From assembly GCA_900316845.1 (NCBI GenBank), contig ONEG01000020.1, positions 1-49,868 on the forward strand: a stretch of DNA of 49,868 nucleotides, given 5' to 3'. The notes under the pieces were generated by a model, which had not been told where the DNA came from, did not search any database, and was given only the letters and a program-made list of their open reading frames with translations. The DNA comes from an uncultured Bacteroidales bacterium. GTDB taxonomy: Bacteria; Bacteroidota; Bacteroidia; Bacteroidales; Paludibacteraceae. Positions 26,832-37,184 of this stretch are shown in pieces; within the stretch, counting starts at the first letter, position 1; the number at the start of each line of letters is the position of its first letter. A program made the translations under genes and the position numbers.

Positions 26832-28063
26832 TAGGATCCGGCGGTCGTGAGCACGCCATCGTGTATCAGTTGAGCCGCAGTAAACAAGCCGGTCAGATCT
26901 TCTGTGCGCCGGGGAATGCCGGTATCGCGCAGTTGGCGGAGTGTGTGGCTATCAAAGATACGGAGGTGGAGGCATTGTTAGCTTTTGCCAAAGAGCAAGG
27001 TATCGATCTCTGTGTCGTGGGACCTGAGGCGGCCTTGAATGCCGGTGTGGCAGATGTTTTCCGTGAGGCGGGTATTCCTGTTTTCGGCCATTCCAAAGCG
27101 GCTACGCAGATTGAAGCCAGCAAGGAGTTTGCCAAAGAACTGATGGCGAAATATAACGTGCCGACTGCGGCTTACCGCTCTTTTGCCAACTACGAGGAGG
27201 CGATGGCGTATGTTCGCGAGCGGAACACGTATCCCGCTGTACTGAAGTACGACGGCCTTGCCGCCGGAAAAGGAGTGGTGATTGCGCAGGACGAGAAAGA
27301 AGCGGATGAGACCTTGCGTGACATGTTGGTCGGAAAGGCATTTGGCAAAGGCAAAGTGGTGATTGAGGATTTCCTGCAAGGCCCGGAATTCTCGTTCATG
27401 GCCTTTGTGCATCACCATCGCGTCTATCCTATGCCGCTGAGCCAGGATCACAAACGGGTCTTTGATGGCGATAAGGGACCGAATACCGGCGGAATGGGTG
27501 CTTATACGCCGTTGCCGTATATCTCTGCAGAAGAGGAGAAATGGGCTCAAGAGCATATTCTGCAAGTGGTGGCTGACGCGATGGTAGCAGAAGGCAAACC
27601 GCTTACCGGCGTGCTTTACGGCGGATTGATGAAGACGAAGGACGGCATCAAGGTCATTGAGTTCAATGCCCGTTTCGGCGATCCGGAGACGGAAGTCGTT
27701 CTGCCGCTGATGGAGAGTGACGCCTATACGGTCTTTCATGCCATCGCTACAGGCGAGGCGTTGGAAGCGATCGCTTGGCGCAAGCAGGCGACGGTGGGTG
27801 TCGTGATGGCTTCCTGCGGCTATCCGGGTGCCTATACCAAAGGCGCAGAGATCAACGGGATAGAGGATTTTGACGGCTTGGTGTTGCATATGGGAACCAA
27901 ACGTCAGGAGGACAAACTGCTGACCAACGGCGGACGCGTACTGATGTGTATTGCGCATGGCGAGGATGTCAAACAGGCGCAGCAAAAAGTGTATCAAGAG
28001 ATCCAAAAGATTCATTGTACGAATTTATTTTATAGAAAAGACATAGCTCATTGGGCAATATGA
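26813..28063 (+). CDS. purD: Phosphoribosylamine-glycine ligase (GAR synthetase)
   Basis: A 416-residue ATP-grasp ligase joining phosphoribosylamine and glycine. The start [16 protein letters not shown] is diagnostic. Later motifs are [34 protein letters not shown] and [16 protein letters not shown]. The ATG at 26813 is chosen because the family motif begins there; the open frame to 26654 overlaps purH and is rejected. The stop overlaps the folD start as ATGA. Confidence 0.95.
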   Translation: MKKVLVIGSGGREHAIVYQLSRSKQAGQIFCAPGNAGIAQLAECVAIKDTEVEALLAFAKEQGIDLCVVGPEAALNAGVADVFREAGIPVFGHSKAATQIEASKEFAKELMAKYNVPTAAYRSFANYEEAMAYVRERNTYPAVLKYDGLAAGKGVVIAQDEKEADETLRDMLVGKAFGKGKVVIEDFLQGPEFSFMAFVHHHRVYPMPLSQDHKRVFDGDKGPNTGGMGAYTPLPYISAEEEKWAQEHILQVVADAMVAEGKPLTGVLYGGLMKTKDGIKVIEFNARFGDPETEVVLPLMESDAYTVFHAIATGEALEAIAWRKQATVGVVMASCGYPGAYTKGAEINGIEDFDGLVLHMGTKRQEDKLLTNGGRVLMCIAHGEDVKQAQQKVYQEIQKIHCTNLFYRKDIAHWAI

Positions 28064-28911
28064 TAATAGACGGAAAACAAATAGCGCAACATCTCAAAGA
28101 AGAGATTCGCGAGCAAGTGCAACAACTTGCAACTCAAAACGGGCGCAAACCCCGTTTGGATGTGATAATTGTAGGTGAGAATCCTGCCAGCAAGACGTAT
28201 GTGCGGAGTAAGATCAATGCGACTGAGTTTTGCGGCATGGACGGAGAACTGATAGCTCTTCCTAAGACGACGAGCCAGGAGGAACTGCTTCGTATCATTC
28301 GGGATTTGAATGAAAACGAGGCCGTGGATGGCATCCTCGTGCAACTGCCGTTACCCAAACATATTGACGAACAGGAGGTGATTCATGCCATCGCGCCGGA
28401 GAAAGATGTCGATGGATTCCATCCGGAGAATGTAGCCAGACTATGGCTCAATCAGCCGGCGATTGTTCCTTGTACACCGATGGGAATCATGGAGTTGTTG
28501 AAACAAACCCACACGCCTTTAGCAGGTCGTCACGCCGTGGTGGTAGGCCGCAGTAATATCGTCGGCAAACCGATAGCGAAACTCCTTTTGGATGAAAACT
28601 GCACAGTTACCATCGCGCATAGCCGCACGTCGGATTTGGCGCAAATATGCCGCGAAGCGGATATTTTAGTGGTTGCAGTCGGTCGTTCGCATTTGATTAC
28701 GGGCGAAATGATTAAGCCGGGCGCCACGGTTATTGACGTGGGAATCAACCGCACGGAAGACGGAAAACTGGTAGGCGATGTGGATTTTGAATCCGCTTCG
28801 AAGGTCGCCGGGGCTATCACTCCTGTCCCGGGAGGTGTCGGACCGATGACCATCGCCATGCTGATGCGCAATACATACCAGTGTTACGTAAGCAGAATAT
28901 CCAACGAATAA
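28060..28911 (+). CDS. folD: Methylenetetrahydrofolate dehydrogenase / cyclohydrolase
   Basis: A 283-residue bifunctional enzyme that interconverts 5,10-methylene-, methenyl- and 10-formyl-THF. The motifs are the catalytic Tyr/Lys in [50 protein letters not shown] for the dinucleotide, and [10 protein letters not shown]. The ATG at 28060 overlaps the purD stop; a TTG at 28051 is possible. Its place supports a supply of 10-formyl-THF to PurH. Confidence 0.95.
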   Translation: MIIDGKQIAQHLKEEIREQVQQLATQNGRKPRLDVIIVGENPASKTYVRSKINATEFCGMDGELIALPKTTSQEELLRIIRDLNENEAVDGILVQLPLPKHIDEQEVIHAIAPEKDVDGFHPENVARLWLNQPAIVPCTPMGIMELLKQTHTPLAGRHAVVVGRSNIVGKPIAKLLLDENCTVTIAHSRTSDLAQICREADILVVAVGRSHLITGEMIKPGATVIDVGINRTEDGKLVGDVDFESASKVAGAITPVPGGVGPMTIAMLMRNTYQCYVSRISNE

Positions 28912-28970
28912 CCAAGTTATAACCAACGAATAACTAACGATTCGGCGCAAAAAGAAGTATAAATGAAGTT

Positions 28971-29014
28971 TAAAAGATATTTAAAAGATATTCAAAAGAT
29001 ATTTAAAAGATATT
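28971..29014. repeat. 11-nt tandem repeat in the folD-purT gap
   Basis: Four units (T/C)AAAAGATATT at 28971, 28982, 28993 and 29004, ending 29 bp before the purT ATG. The rest of the 132-bp gap holds a second loose duplication (AACGAATAAC at 28905 and 28926). The 11-bp period is about one helical turn, so protein binding or DNA bending is possible. No clear promoter pair is seen. Confidence 0.75.
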
Positions 29015-29043
29015 TAAAGTAATCAATTAAAACTCATAATACA

Positions 29044-30225
29044 ATGAAAATCGGAACTCCTCTGACAAAAATCGCCACGCGTGCGCTGCTTCTTGGAAGC
29101 GGTGAGTTAGGAAAAGAAGTTACTTTGGAACTGCAACGGTTCGGAGTGGAAGTGATCGCTTGCGATCGTTACGCGAATGCGCCTGCGATGCAGGTTGCGC
29201 ATCGGTCGTATGTCTTTAACATGCTCGACGGGGCGCGTCTGCGTGAGATCGTTGAGACGGAGAAGCCGTCTCTGATTATTCCGGAGGTGGAGGCGATTGC
29301 CACGCCGACGCTCGTAGAGCTGGAGAAGGAAGGGTATCATGTTATCCCGACCGCCAAGGCTGCATTCCTGACGATGAACCGTGAGGCGATCCGTCGTCTG
29401 GCGGCAGAGGAATTGAAGTTACCTACGGCTCCGTACAAGTTCGCCGACAATCACGACGAGTTCATCGCCGCGGTCAAAGAGATCGGCATCCCTTGTGTGG
29501 TAAAACCCATCATGTCCTCCTCGGGGCATGGACAATCGACCATCCATAACAAGAGCGAGATCGAGGCTGCGTGGGCAACTTCGCAGGAAGGCGGTCGTGC
29601 CGGAGCCGGCCGTGTGATCGTAGAGGGTTTTATTCATTTTGATTATGAGATCACTCTTCTGACCGTGCGTCACATCGGCGGAACGACATTCCTGAACCCG
29701 ATCGGTCACCATCAGGTGGACGGCGATTACCGCGAGTCCTGGCAGCCGCAAGCGATGAGCGAGCAAGCGCTCAAGGACGCGCAACGGATAGCGAAGATGG
29801 TAACAGACGCGCTCGGCGGATCCGGTATCTTCGGCGTGGAGATGTTTGTCCGCGGGAATGAGGTTATTTTCTCGGAAGTGAGCCCGCGTCCGCACGACAC
29901 GGGAATGGTGACGATGATCAGTCAGGATCTGAGCGAGTTTGCGCTTCATGCCCGTGCGGTATTGGGTCTGCCGATTCCGGAGATCCGTTTCTTCGGTCCG
30001 TCTGCCAGCAAGGCGATTGTGATTGAAGGCGAGGGTAAAGAGGTGCTCTTTGAGGGTCTCGACAAAGCGCTCGCCATCCCCGGCGTACAGTTGCGTATCT
30101 TCGGCAAACCGGAAGTTCACGGACACCGCCGCTATGGCGTAGTGCTCGCAACCGATGAGAACGTGGAAAAAGCGCTTGCCAAAGTAGAAGAAGCATACAA
30201 ATGTATTTCGTACAACGTGAAATAA
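29044..30225 (+). CDS. purT: Formate-dependent GAR transformylase
   Basis: A 393-residue ATP-grasp enzyme that formylates GAR with formate and ATP rather than folate. Motifs are [19 protein letters not shown] near the start, [13 protein letters not shown] for ATP, EVMFVRG-type metal residues in [29 protein letters not shown] order, and a C-terminal [17 protein letters not shown]. No purN is in the window, so this is the GAR formylation step encoded here. It starts after the widest gap in the cluster and begins the purT-purB-purA-carA-carB part. Confidence 0.95.
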   Translation: MKIGTPLTKIATRALLLGSGELGKEVTLELQRFGVEVIACDRYANAPAMQVAHRSYVFNMLDGARLREIVETEKPSLIIPEVEAIATPTLVELEKEGYHVIPTAKAAFLTMNREAIRRLAAEELKLPTAPYKFADNHDEFIAAVKEIGIPCVVKPIMSSSGHGQSTIHNKSEIEAAWATSQEGGRAGAGRVIVEGFIHFDYEITLLTVRHIGGTTFLNPIGHHQVDGDYRESWQPQAMSEQALKDAQRIAKMVTDALGGSGIFGVEMFVRGNEVIFSEVSPRPHDTGMVTMISQDLSEFALHARAVLGLPIPEIRFFGPSASKAIVIEGEGKEVLFEGLDKALAIPGVQLRIFGKPEVHGHRRYGVVLATDENVEKALAKVEEAYKCISYNVK

Positions 30226-30226
30226 T

Positions 30227-31519
30227 ATGATAGATCGTTATTCCCGCGCAGGAATGCGCCAAATATGGACCGAGCGGAACAAGTTTCAATCCTATTTAGA
30301 GGTAGAACTCTTAGCCGCGGAAGCCTGGTCGGAGTTAGGGGTTGTGCCGAAAGAGGACATCGCCAAACTCCGTGAGAAGGCGAGTTTTGACGTGGACCGC
30401 ATCCATGAGATTGAGGAGATCACGCGGCATGACGTGGTGGCTTTCACCCGCACGGTGAGTGAGTCCTTGGGCGAAGAGCGCAAGTGGATTCACTACGGTC
30501 TGACGTCCACCGACGTGGTTGACACCGCTAACGGCTACCTGCTTAAACAGGCCAACGCGATCCTCCGCGAGGATTTGCAGAAATTCATGGCGGTGTTGCA
30601 AAAACGCGCCAACGAGTTCAAGTTCACTCCGGTCATCGGCCGCACGCACGGCATGCATGCTGACGTCACTTCGTTTGGCTTGAAATGGGCACTCTGGTAC
30701 GCCACCATGCAACGTAATATCGAGCGATTCGAGATGGCGGCCAAAGGGGTAGAGGCCGGCAAACTGTCCGGCGCTGTAGGCAACTACGCGAATATCCCGC
30801 CGTTCATCCAGAGTTATGTATGCGAGCATCTGGGCATCGAGTCCGCGAAGATCGCTACGCAGGTGTTGGGGCGTGACCGCCACGCGTTCTATATCTCGAC
30901 GCTGGCTGTCATTGCCGGTTCGCTGGAGCAGATCGCTCTGGAGATCAGGAACATGCAGCGGCAGGAGGTTCGTGAGGTGGAAGAGGCTTTCCGCAAAGGT
31001 CAGAAAGGCTCGTCGGCGATGCCGCACAAACGCAATCCTATCTCCTCTGAAAATATATGCGGATGCGCCCGCGTGATGCGCGGATACATGTGCACGGCGT
31101 CGGAGAATATCGCCCTTTGGCACGAACGCGACATCTCGCACTCTTCGACCGAGCGTATCGTGCTGCCGGACGCGACGATGTTGCTGGACTACATGTTAGA
31201 CCGAATGATGGGAATCCTGGAGAACCTGGTTGTTTATCCGGAGAACATGCTCCATAATATCGGTCTGACGCACGGCGCCATTTTTGCGCAACGGGTGATG
31301 AACGCGCTCATCGGAAAAGGGCTGGTTCGCGAGCAGGCTTACGACCTCGTGCAGCCCGTCGCGATGCGGACGCTGATGGAAGGCGGTCAGATGCAGGAGT
31401 GGCTCAAAAAGACACCCGAAGTAACGAAACTGCTGAGCGAGGCAGAGATTGACGGTTGCTTCACACTCGATTATTACATGAAAAATGTAGATTATATCTT
31501 TAACCAGTTAGGTTTATGA
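30227..31519 (+). CDS. purB: Adenylosuccinate lyase
   Basis: A 430-residue lyase of the fumarase/aspartase superfamily. It releases fumarate from SAICAR and from adenylosuccinate. The superfamily signature GSSAMPHKRNP is present, as are the substrate-binding HYGLTSTDVVDTA and the catalytic-His region GRTHGMHADVTSFG. The start lies 1 bp after the purT stop. The stop overlaps the purA start as ATGA. Length is normal. Confidence 0.96.
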   Translation: MIDRYSRAGMRQIWTERNKFQSYLEVELLAAEAWSELGVVPKEDIAKLREKASFDVDRIHEIEEITRHDVVAFTRTVSESLGEERKWIHYGLTSTDVVDTANGYLLKQANAILREDLQKFMAVLQKRANEFKFTPVIGRTHGMHADVTSFGLKWALWYATMQRNIERFEMAAKGVEAGKLSGAVGNYANIPPFIQSYVCEHLGIESAKIATQVLGRDRHAFYISTLAVIAGSLEQIALEIRNMQRQEVREVEEAFRKGQKGSSAMPHKRNPISSENICGCARVMRGYMCTASENIALWHERDISHSSTERIVLPDATMLLDYMLDRMMGILENLVVYPENMLHNIGLTHGAIFAQRVMNALIGKGLVREQAYDLVQPVAMRTLMEGGQMQEWLKKTPEVTKLLSEAEIDGCFTLDYYMKNVDYIFNQLGL

Positions 31520-32844
31520 AAAACGAAGTTAATCGTGCCCTTGTGGCTAAGAAAAAAGCGGATATACTTTTAGGACTTCAATGGGGCGACGAGGGCAAAG
31601 GCAAGATGGTCGATGTCCTGACCCCGAAATATGACGTAGTGGCGCGTTTTCAAGGCGGTCCGAATGCCGGACACACTCTGGAATTCAACGGCCAGAAATA
31701 TGTGCTTCGGAGCATTCCGTCCGGTATCTTCCAAGGCGGAAAGACCAATCTCATCGGTAACGGCGTAGTGCTCGATCCGGTGCTCTTCCGCAAGGAGGTG
31801 GAGGAACTCTCGGCATCGGGGCACAACGTGCAGGAACACCTGCTCATTTCCAAGAAAGCGCATCTGATTCTGCCGACGCACCGCCTCTTGGATCAAGCCA
31901 ACGAAGCGGCAAAGGGCAAGGCGAAGATCGGTACAACCGGCAAGGGCATCGGTCCGACGTACACCGACAAGATCAGCCGGAACGGTCTGCGCGTAGGCGA
32001 TATCCTGGAGGGTTTTGAGGCGAAGTACCGGCAGGCGCGTGACCGTCACATCGAGATGATCAACGGTCTCAATGCTTCGGCGGTAGCCAAAGGCGGAACG
32101 GCTGTCTCGATGGAGGGTCTGGAGGCTCTGGAGAAGGAATGGATGGAGGCGATTGAGTTCCTCCGCGGATTCCAACTCGTTGACAGTGAGCACTTTGTGA
32201 ACAAAGCGCTGGATGCGGACAAGTCCATCCTATGCGAGGGCGCACAAGGTTCGCTGCTGGATATCGATTTCGGTTCTTATCCGTTTGTGACCTCCAGCAA
32301 TACCGTTTGTGCGGGGGCTTGCACGGGCCTCGGAATCGCTCCGAGCAAAGTAGGAGAGGTGTACGGCATCTTCAAGGGTTATTGCACCCGCGTGGGCGCA
32401 GGTCCGTTCCCCACGGAGCTGTTTGACGAGACGGGTGCGAAGATCCGCGCTATCGGTCATGAATACGGCGCGGTGACCGGTCGCGAGCGCCGCTGCGGAT
32501 GGATCGACCTGGTGGCTCTGCGGTACACGATCATGCTCAACGGCGTGACCCAACTGCTGATGATGAAATCCGATGTGCTCGACACGTTCCCCGTCATCAA
32601 AGCCTGCACGGCGTACCGTGTCAACGGGGTAGAGACGCGTGATTTCCCGTTCTCAATCGATGAGAATGTCGAGCCGGTTTATGAGGAGTTTCCCGGCTGG
32701 CAGACCGACCTCACGCATTGCACGAAAGAGGCGGAGCTGCCGGAAGCATTTATTAACTATGTCAATTTCTTGGAGCGCGAACTGAACACGCCTATCCGGA
32801 TCATTTCGGTAGGCCCCGATCGCGAAGCAACTATATGGAGATAA
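31516..32844 (+). CDS. purA: Adenylosuccinate synthetase with repeat-derived N-terminus
   Basis: A 442-residue GTP-dependent ligase that makes adenylosuccinate from IMP and aspartate. The catalytic loop LGLQWGDEGKGK follows after about 20 residues, then GGPNAGHTL, GTTGKGIGPTY and TGRERRCGWID. Bacteroidetes homologues usually begin MKVD(V/I)LLGLQWG; here about 12 residues (NEVNRALVAKKK) lie between MK and ADILLGLQ. Bases 31531-31554, encoding NRALVAKK, are a 24-nt dispersed repeat also found twice at 41996-42044. The start overlaps the purB stop, so the extension is probably translated. The carA start lies inside its 3' end. Confidence 0.95.
   Translation: MKNEVNRALVAKKKADILLGLQWGDEGKGKMVDVLTPKYDVVARFQGGPNAGHTLEFNGQKYVLRSIPSGIFQGGKTNLIGNGVVLDPVLFRKEVEELSASGHNVQEHLLISKKAHLILPTHRLLDQANEAAKGKAKIGTTGKGIGPTYTDKISRNGLRVGDILEGFEAKYRQARDRHIEMINGLNASAVAKGGTAVSMEGLEALEKEWMEAIEFLRGFQLVDSEHFVNKALDADKSILCEGAQGSLLDIDFGSYPFVTSSNTVCAGACTGLGIAPSKVGEVYGIFKGYCTRVGAGPFPTELFDETGAKIRAIGHEYGAVTGRERRCGWIDLVALRYTIMLNGVTQLLMMKSDVLDTFPVIKACTAYRVNGVETRDFPFSIDENVEPVYEEFPGWQTDLTHCTKEAELPEAFINYVNFLERELNTPIRIISVGPDREATIWR
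31531..31554. repeat. 24-nt dispersed repeat inside purA
   Basis: The unit AATCGTGCCC + TTGTGGCTAAGAAA is here exactly in frame as eight codons. The copies at 41996-42019 and 42021-42044 each differ from it by one base. Confidence 0.8.
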
Positions 32845-33914
32845 AAAAAGCAATTTTGAGACTTAGCAACGGCGTGACGTTCGAGGGCTACAGCTTCGGC
32901 GCCGATGTGCCGGTGAGCGGTGAAGTGGTCTTCAATACCGCGATGATGGGTTATCCGGAGTCTCTGACCGACCCCAGTTACGCCGGCCAATTGATGACGC
33001 TGACTTATCCGCTGGTGGGCAACTACGGCGTGCCGGAGTTTTCCTTTGAACCGAACGGTCTGGCGACGTATATGGAGTCCGACCGCATTTATGCACGGGC
33101 GATCATCTGCAGCGAGTACAGCGGCGAGTTCAGCCACTGGAACGGCAAAGAGACCCTGTCCGAATGGCTCATCCGCGAGGGTGTACCCGGTATCACGGGA
33201 ATTGACACGCGAGCGCTGACGATGATGCTGCGCGAGAACGGCGTGATGCTCGGCTCGATTGAGATAGAGGGCTGTGCGCCCGCTCCCGAAGCGCAGTACG
33301 AGGATATCAATTTTGTGGACCAGGTGTCTTGCAAAGAGGTCATCCGCTATAACGAAGGTCCGGACAGAAAGAAAGTGATTCTCGTCGATTGCGGCGTGAA
33401 GCATAATATCATCCGTTGCCTCATCCGCCGCGGCGTAGAGGTCATCCGCGTGCCATGGAACTACGATTTCAACACGCTGGAGTCGGACGGTCTGTTCCTT
33501 TCGAACGGCCCGGGTAACCCGGACACCTGCCAGGCGCTGGCGGAACATATCCGCACGTATATGAAGACCCATAAACCCATCGCGGGTATCTGTATGGGCA
33601 ATCAGATGTTGGGCAAGGCCGCCGGAGCGACCATTTATAAGCTGCCGTACGGCCACCGCTCCCACAACCAGCCGGTGCGTATGGTGGGAACCGACCGGTG
33701 CTTCATCACCTCGCAGAACCACGGCTATGCGGTGGATACGAAGACGCTGCAGGAAGGCTGGGAACCGCTTTTCGTGAACATGAATGATGGCTCGAACGAG
33801 GGAATCAAGCATGTCAGCGAGCCTTGGTTCTCCGCGCAGTTCCACCCCGAAGCATGCTCCGGACCGGTGGATACCGAGTTCCTTTTCGATGACTTTATTC
33901 AACTCCTCAAATAG
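32835..33914 (+). CDS. carA: Carbamoyl-phosphate synthase small subunit
   Basis: A 359-residue glutaminase subunit that feeds ammonia to CarB. The N-terminal CPSase_sm domain has TAMMGYPESLTDPSYAGQ and GIDTRALTMMLRENG. The class I glutaminase has nucleophile C253 in AGICMGNQMLG and the His/Glu in SAQFHPEACSGP. It overlaps the purA 3' end by 10 bp and lies 8 bp before carB. Carbamoyl phosphate made here is the substrate for PyrB in the same cluster. Confidence 0.96.
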   Translation: MEIKKAILRLSNGVTFEGYSFGADVPVSGEVVFNTAMMGYPESLTDPSYAGQLMTLTYPLVGNYGVPEFSFEPNGLATYMESDRIYARAIICSEYSGEFSHWNGKETLSEWLIREGVPGITGIDTRALTMMLRENGVMLGSIEIEGCAPAPEAQYEDINFVDQVSCKEVIRYNEGPDRKKVILVDCGVKHNIIRCLIRRGVEVIRVPWNYDFNTLESDGLFLSNGPGNPDTCQALAEHIRTYMKTHKPIAGICMGNQMLGKAAGATIYKLPYGHRSHNQPVRMVGTDRCFITSQNHGYAVDTKTLQEGWEPLFVNMNDGSNEGIKHVSEPWFSAQFHPEACSGPVDTEFLFDDFIQLLK

Positions 33915-33922
33915 GTTACCAC

Positions 33923-36900
33923 ATGAAACTTGAGAATATTCATAAAGTGTTGGTTCTTGGCTCCGGCGCCTTGAAGATCGGTGAGGCGGGCGAGTTCGAT
34001 TATTCGGGTTCGCAGGCCCTCAAAGCGCTGCACGAGGAAGGTGTCGAGACCATTCTGATTAACCCCAATATTGCTACCGTTCAGACGTCCGAAGGCGTGG
34101 CGGACCACATCTATTTTTTGCCGGTCACGCCGTATTTCGTAGAGCGGTTGATAGAGAAAGAGCGTCCGGACGGCATCCTCCTTTCTTTCGGAGGCCAGAC
34201 GGCGTTGAACTGTGGCGTGGCGCTCTATCGGTCGGGGGTGTTGGAGAAATACAATGTGCAGGTACTCGGTACGCCGGTAGAGACAATCATCAATACCGAG
34301 GACCGCGAGCTCTTTGTGCGTCAGCTGGACCGGATCGACGTCAAGACCATCAAATCCGAGGCCTGCGAGACCATCGAAGAGGCGCGTCGCGCAGCGGCGG
34401 AGTTAGGTTACCCGGTGATCATCCGCGCGGCATATGCCTTAGGCGGTCTGGGTTCGGGCTTCTGCGACGACGAGGAGCAACTGAATGTCCTTGCGGAGAA
34501 AGCCTTCTCGTTCTCGCCGCAAGTGCTGGTGGAGAAGTCCCTGAAGGGTTGGAAAGAGATCGAATATGAGGTCGTGCGCGACCGGTATGACAACTGTATC
34601 ACCGTTTGTAATATGGAGAATTTCGACCCGCTGGGCATCCATACCGGCGAGTCCATCGTCATTGCGCCCTCGCAGACGCTGACGAACTCCGAATATCATA
34701 AACTCCGTGCGCTCGCGATCCGTATTATCCGCCATTTGGGAATTGTCGGCGAGTGCAACGTGCAGTATGCTTTTGACCCGGAGTCCGAGGACTACCGCGT
34801 GATTGAGGTCAACGCACGTCTGAGCCGTTCATCGGCGTTGGCGTCCAAAGCCACGGGTTATCCGCTGGCGTTCGTCGCGGCGAAATTAGGTCTTGGTTAT
34901 GGCCTGTTTGAGTTGACCAATTCGGTGACCAAATCCACTTCCGCGTTCTTCGAGCCGGCGCTGGATTACGTCGTTTGCAAGATCCCCCGTTGGGACCTGG
35001 CGAAGTTCCGCGGCGTGAATCGGGAGTTGGGCAGTTCGATGAAATCCGTAGGCGAGGTGATGGCCATCGGCCGCACTTTCGAAGATGCGATCCAGAAAGG
35101 CCTTCGTATGATCGGGCAAGGGATGCACGGCTTTACGGAGAACAAAGAACTGCATGTCGAGGAGCTCGATGCCGCGCTGAAAGCCCCGACGGACAAACGT
35201 ATCTTTGCGATTGCGCAGGCGATGTACGAAGGCTACTCTGTGGAGCGCATCCATGAGTTGACGAAGATCGACAACTGGTTCCTGCAGCGTCTGGAACATA
35301 TCATCCGCATGGATGAGGAACTGAAGAAAACAGGCGACCTGAAGAAACTCGGACACGATCTTCTCTTGCGTGCCAAGCAGTTAGGCTTCTCGGATTTCCA
35401 GATCGCACGAGCCGTCGGACTCGGAAAGAAAATGCCGATGGACGAGGCGGTGGTGGAGATGCGCAAATATAGAAAGAGTCTGGGCATCCTGCCGGTAGTG
35501 AAGCAGATAGACACCCTCGCCGGTGAGTTCCCTGCGCAGACCAATTATCTGTACCTCACCTACAGCGGCATCTCCAATGACGTACACTACCAGGGCGATA
35601 AGAAATCCATCATCGTCTTGGGTTCCGGCGCATACCGAATCGGATCTTCCGTAGAGTTCGACTGGTGTGGCGTACAGGCCCTTCATACCATCCGCAACAA
35701 CGGCTACCGCTCCGTGATGATCAACTACAATCCGGAGACCGTCTCCACTGATTATGACATCTGCGATCGCCTTTATTTTGACGAGTTGACTTTCGAGCGC
35801 GTGATGGATATCATCGAGCTGGAGAATCCGCATGGTGTGATAGTCTCGACCGGAGGCCAGATCCCGAATAACCTGGCAGTCAAGCTGGACAAGCAGCGCG
35901 TGCCGATTCTGGGTACGACGGCGAAGTCGATTGACAACGCCGAGGACCGTGACAAGTTCTCCGCCATGCTCGATCGTATCGGTGTGGACCAGCCCGAATG
36001 GAGCGCCCTGACCTCGATGGACGACGTGGAGAAATTTGTCAATCGGGTAGGTTATCCGGTGCTCGTGCGGCCTTCGTATGTGCTCTCCGGCGCAGCGATG
36101 AACGTCTGCTCCAACGACGAGCAGTTGCATAAGTTCCTTGCCCTCGCGGCGAATGTGTCGAAAGAGCATCCGGTGGTGATCTCCAAATTCATGACCAACA
36201 CCAAAGAGGTCGAGATGGATGCTGTGGCGCGCGACGGTGAGATTATCGCTTACGCGATCTCCGAGCATGTGGAGTATGCCGGTGTGCACTCCGGCGACGC
36301 GACCATCATGTTCCCCGCGCAGAAACTGTATATCGAGACCGTCCGCCGAATCAAACGTATCTCCGGACAGATAGCCCGGGAGTTGAATATCTCTGGACCG
36401 TTTAATATCCAATACCTGGCGCGAGAGAACGAAATCAAAGTGATCGAGTGCAACCTCCGTGCGTCGCGTTCCTTCCCGTTTGTAAGCAAAGTGTTGAAAA
36501 TCAACCTGATAGACATCGCTACGCGTATCATGTTGGGCTTGCCGGTGGAGAAACCCCATAAGTCGCTCTTTGACTTCGATTACGTGGGTGTCAAGGCCTC
36601 GCAATTCTCCTTTAACCGCTTGCAGAACGCCGATCCGATCTTAGGTGTCGATATGGCTTCGACCGGTGAGGTGGGGTGCTTGGGCGAGGACGCCAACTGT
36701 GCGTTGCTCAAGGCGATGCTGTCCGTGGGAATGCGGATTCCGGAGAAGAATATCCTCTTCGCTATCGGCGGTCCGAAGCAGCGGGCACACATGCTCGATA
36801 CCATCAAACGGCTCGTGGCGCGCGGCTATACGATCTATGCGACCGGCGGTACGAGTGAGTTCCTCAACGGCTTGGGCATTCCGAACGTGCGCGTATATAA

Positions 36901-37168
36901 AAAGGAGCATGTCGATGAGTTCGGCCAACTCAAACAGCCGATCGTCTCCGACCTCATGCACCAGAAGAAGATTGATCTCTTTGTCGGCATCCCCGTGGAC
37001 ACACTGGCGGATTCGGTACACGACAGTTACTATAAGATGCGCCGTACGGCGGTCGATCTCAATATCCCGTTGATCACCAATGCCCGTCTGGCGGTGGCGT
37101 TCATCAATGCCTTCCTGGATGTGCCGGTGGATAGCTTGGCAATCAAGTCATGGGATGAGTACAAATAA
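33923..37168 (+). CDS. carB: Carbamoyl-phosphate synthase large subunit
   Basis: A 1081-residue subunit of full length with two homologous ATP-grasp halves (about 1-550 and 550-940) and a C-terminal MGS-like regulatory domain (about 940-1081, YTIYATGGTSEFLNGLG). Paired motifs are VLGSGALKIGEAGEFDYSG and VLGSGAYRIGSSVEFDW, VEKSLKGWKEIEYEVVRD, and EVNARLSRSSALASKATGYP with its second-half counterpart ECNLRASRSFPFVSKV. The regulatory domain is where UMP or ornithine act in known enzymes. Confidence 0.96.
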   Translation: MKLENIHKVLVLGSGALKIGEAGEFDYSGSQALKALHEEGVETILINPNIATVQTSEGVADHIYFLPVTPYFVERLIEKERPDGILLSFGGQTALNCGVALYRSGVLEKYNVQVLGTPVETIINTEDRELFVRQLDRIDVKTIKSEACETIEEARRAAAELGYPVIIRAAYALGGLGSGFCDDEEQLNVLAEKAFSFSPQVLVEKSLKGWKEIEYEVVRDRYDNCITVCNMENFDPLGIHTGESIVIAPSQTLTNSEYHKLRALAIRIIRHLGIVGECNVQYAFDPESEDYRVIEVNARLSRSSALASKATGYPLAFVAAKLGLGYGLFELTNSVTKSTSAFFEPALDYVVCKIPRWDLAKFRGVNRELGSSMKSVGEVMAIGRTFEDAIQKGLRMIGQGMHGFTENKELHVEELDAALKAPTDKRIFAIAQAMYEGYSVERIHELTKIDNWFLQRLEHIIRMDEELKKTGDLKKLGHDLLLRAKQLGFSDFQIARAVGLGKKMPMDEAVVEMRKYRKSLGILPVVKQIDTLAGEFPAQTNYLYLTYSGISNDVHYQGDKKSIIVLGSGAYRIGSSVEFDWCGVQALHTIRNNGYRSVMINYNPETVSTDYDICDRLYFDELTFERVMDIIELENPHGVIVSTGGQIPNNLAVKLDKQRVPILGTTAKSIDNAEDRDKFSAMLDRIGVDQPEWSALTSMDDVEKFVNRVGYPVLVRPSYVLSGAAMNVCSNDEQLHKFLALAANVSKEHPVVISKFMTNTKEVEMDAVARDGEIIAYAISEHVEYAGVHSGDATIMFPAQKLYIETVRRIKRISGQIARELNISGPFNIQYLARENEIKVIECNLRASRSFPFVSKVLKINLIDIATRIMLGLPVEKPHKSLFDFDYVGVKASQFSFNRLQNADPILGVDMASTGEVGCLGEDANCALLKAMLSVGMRIPEKNILFAIGGPKQRAHMLDTIKRLVARGYTIYATGGTSEFLNGLGIPNVRVYKKEHVDEFGQLKQPIVSDLMHQKKIDLFVGIPVDTLADSVHDSYYKMRRTAVDLNIPLITNARLAVAFINAFLDVPVDSLAIKSWDEYK

Positions 37169-37184
37169 ATAAACTAAATACGTT

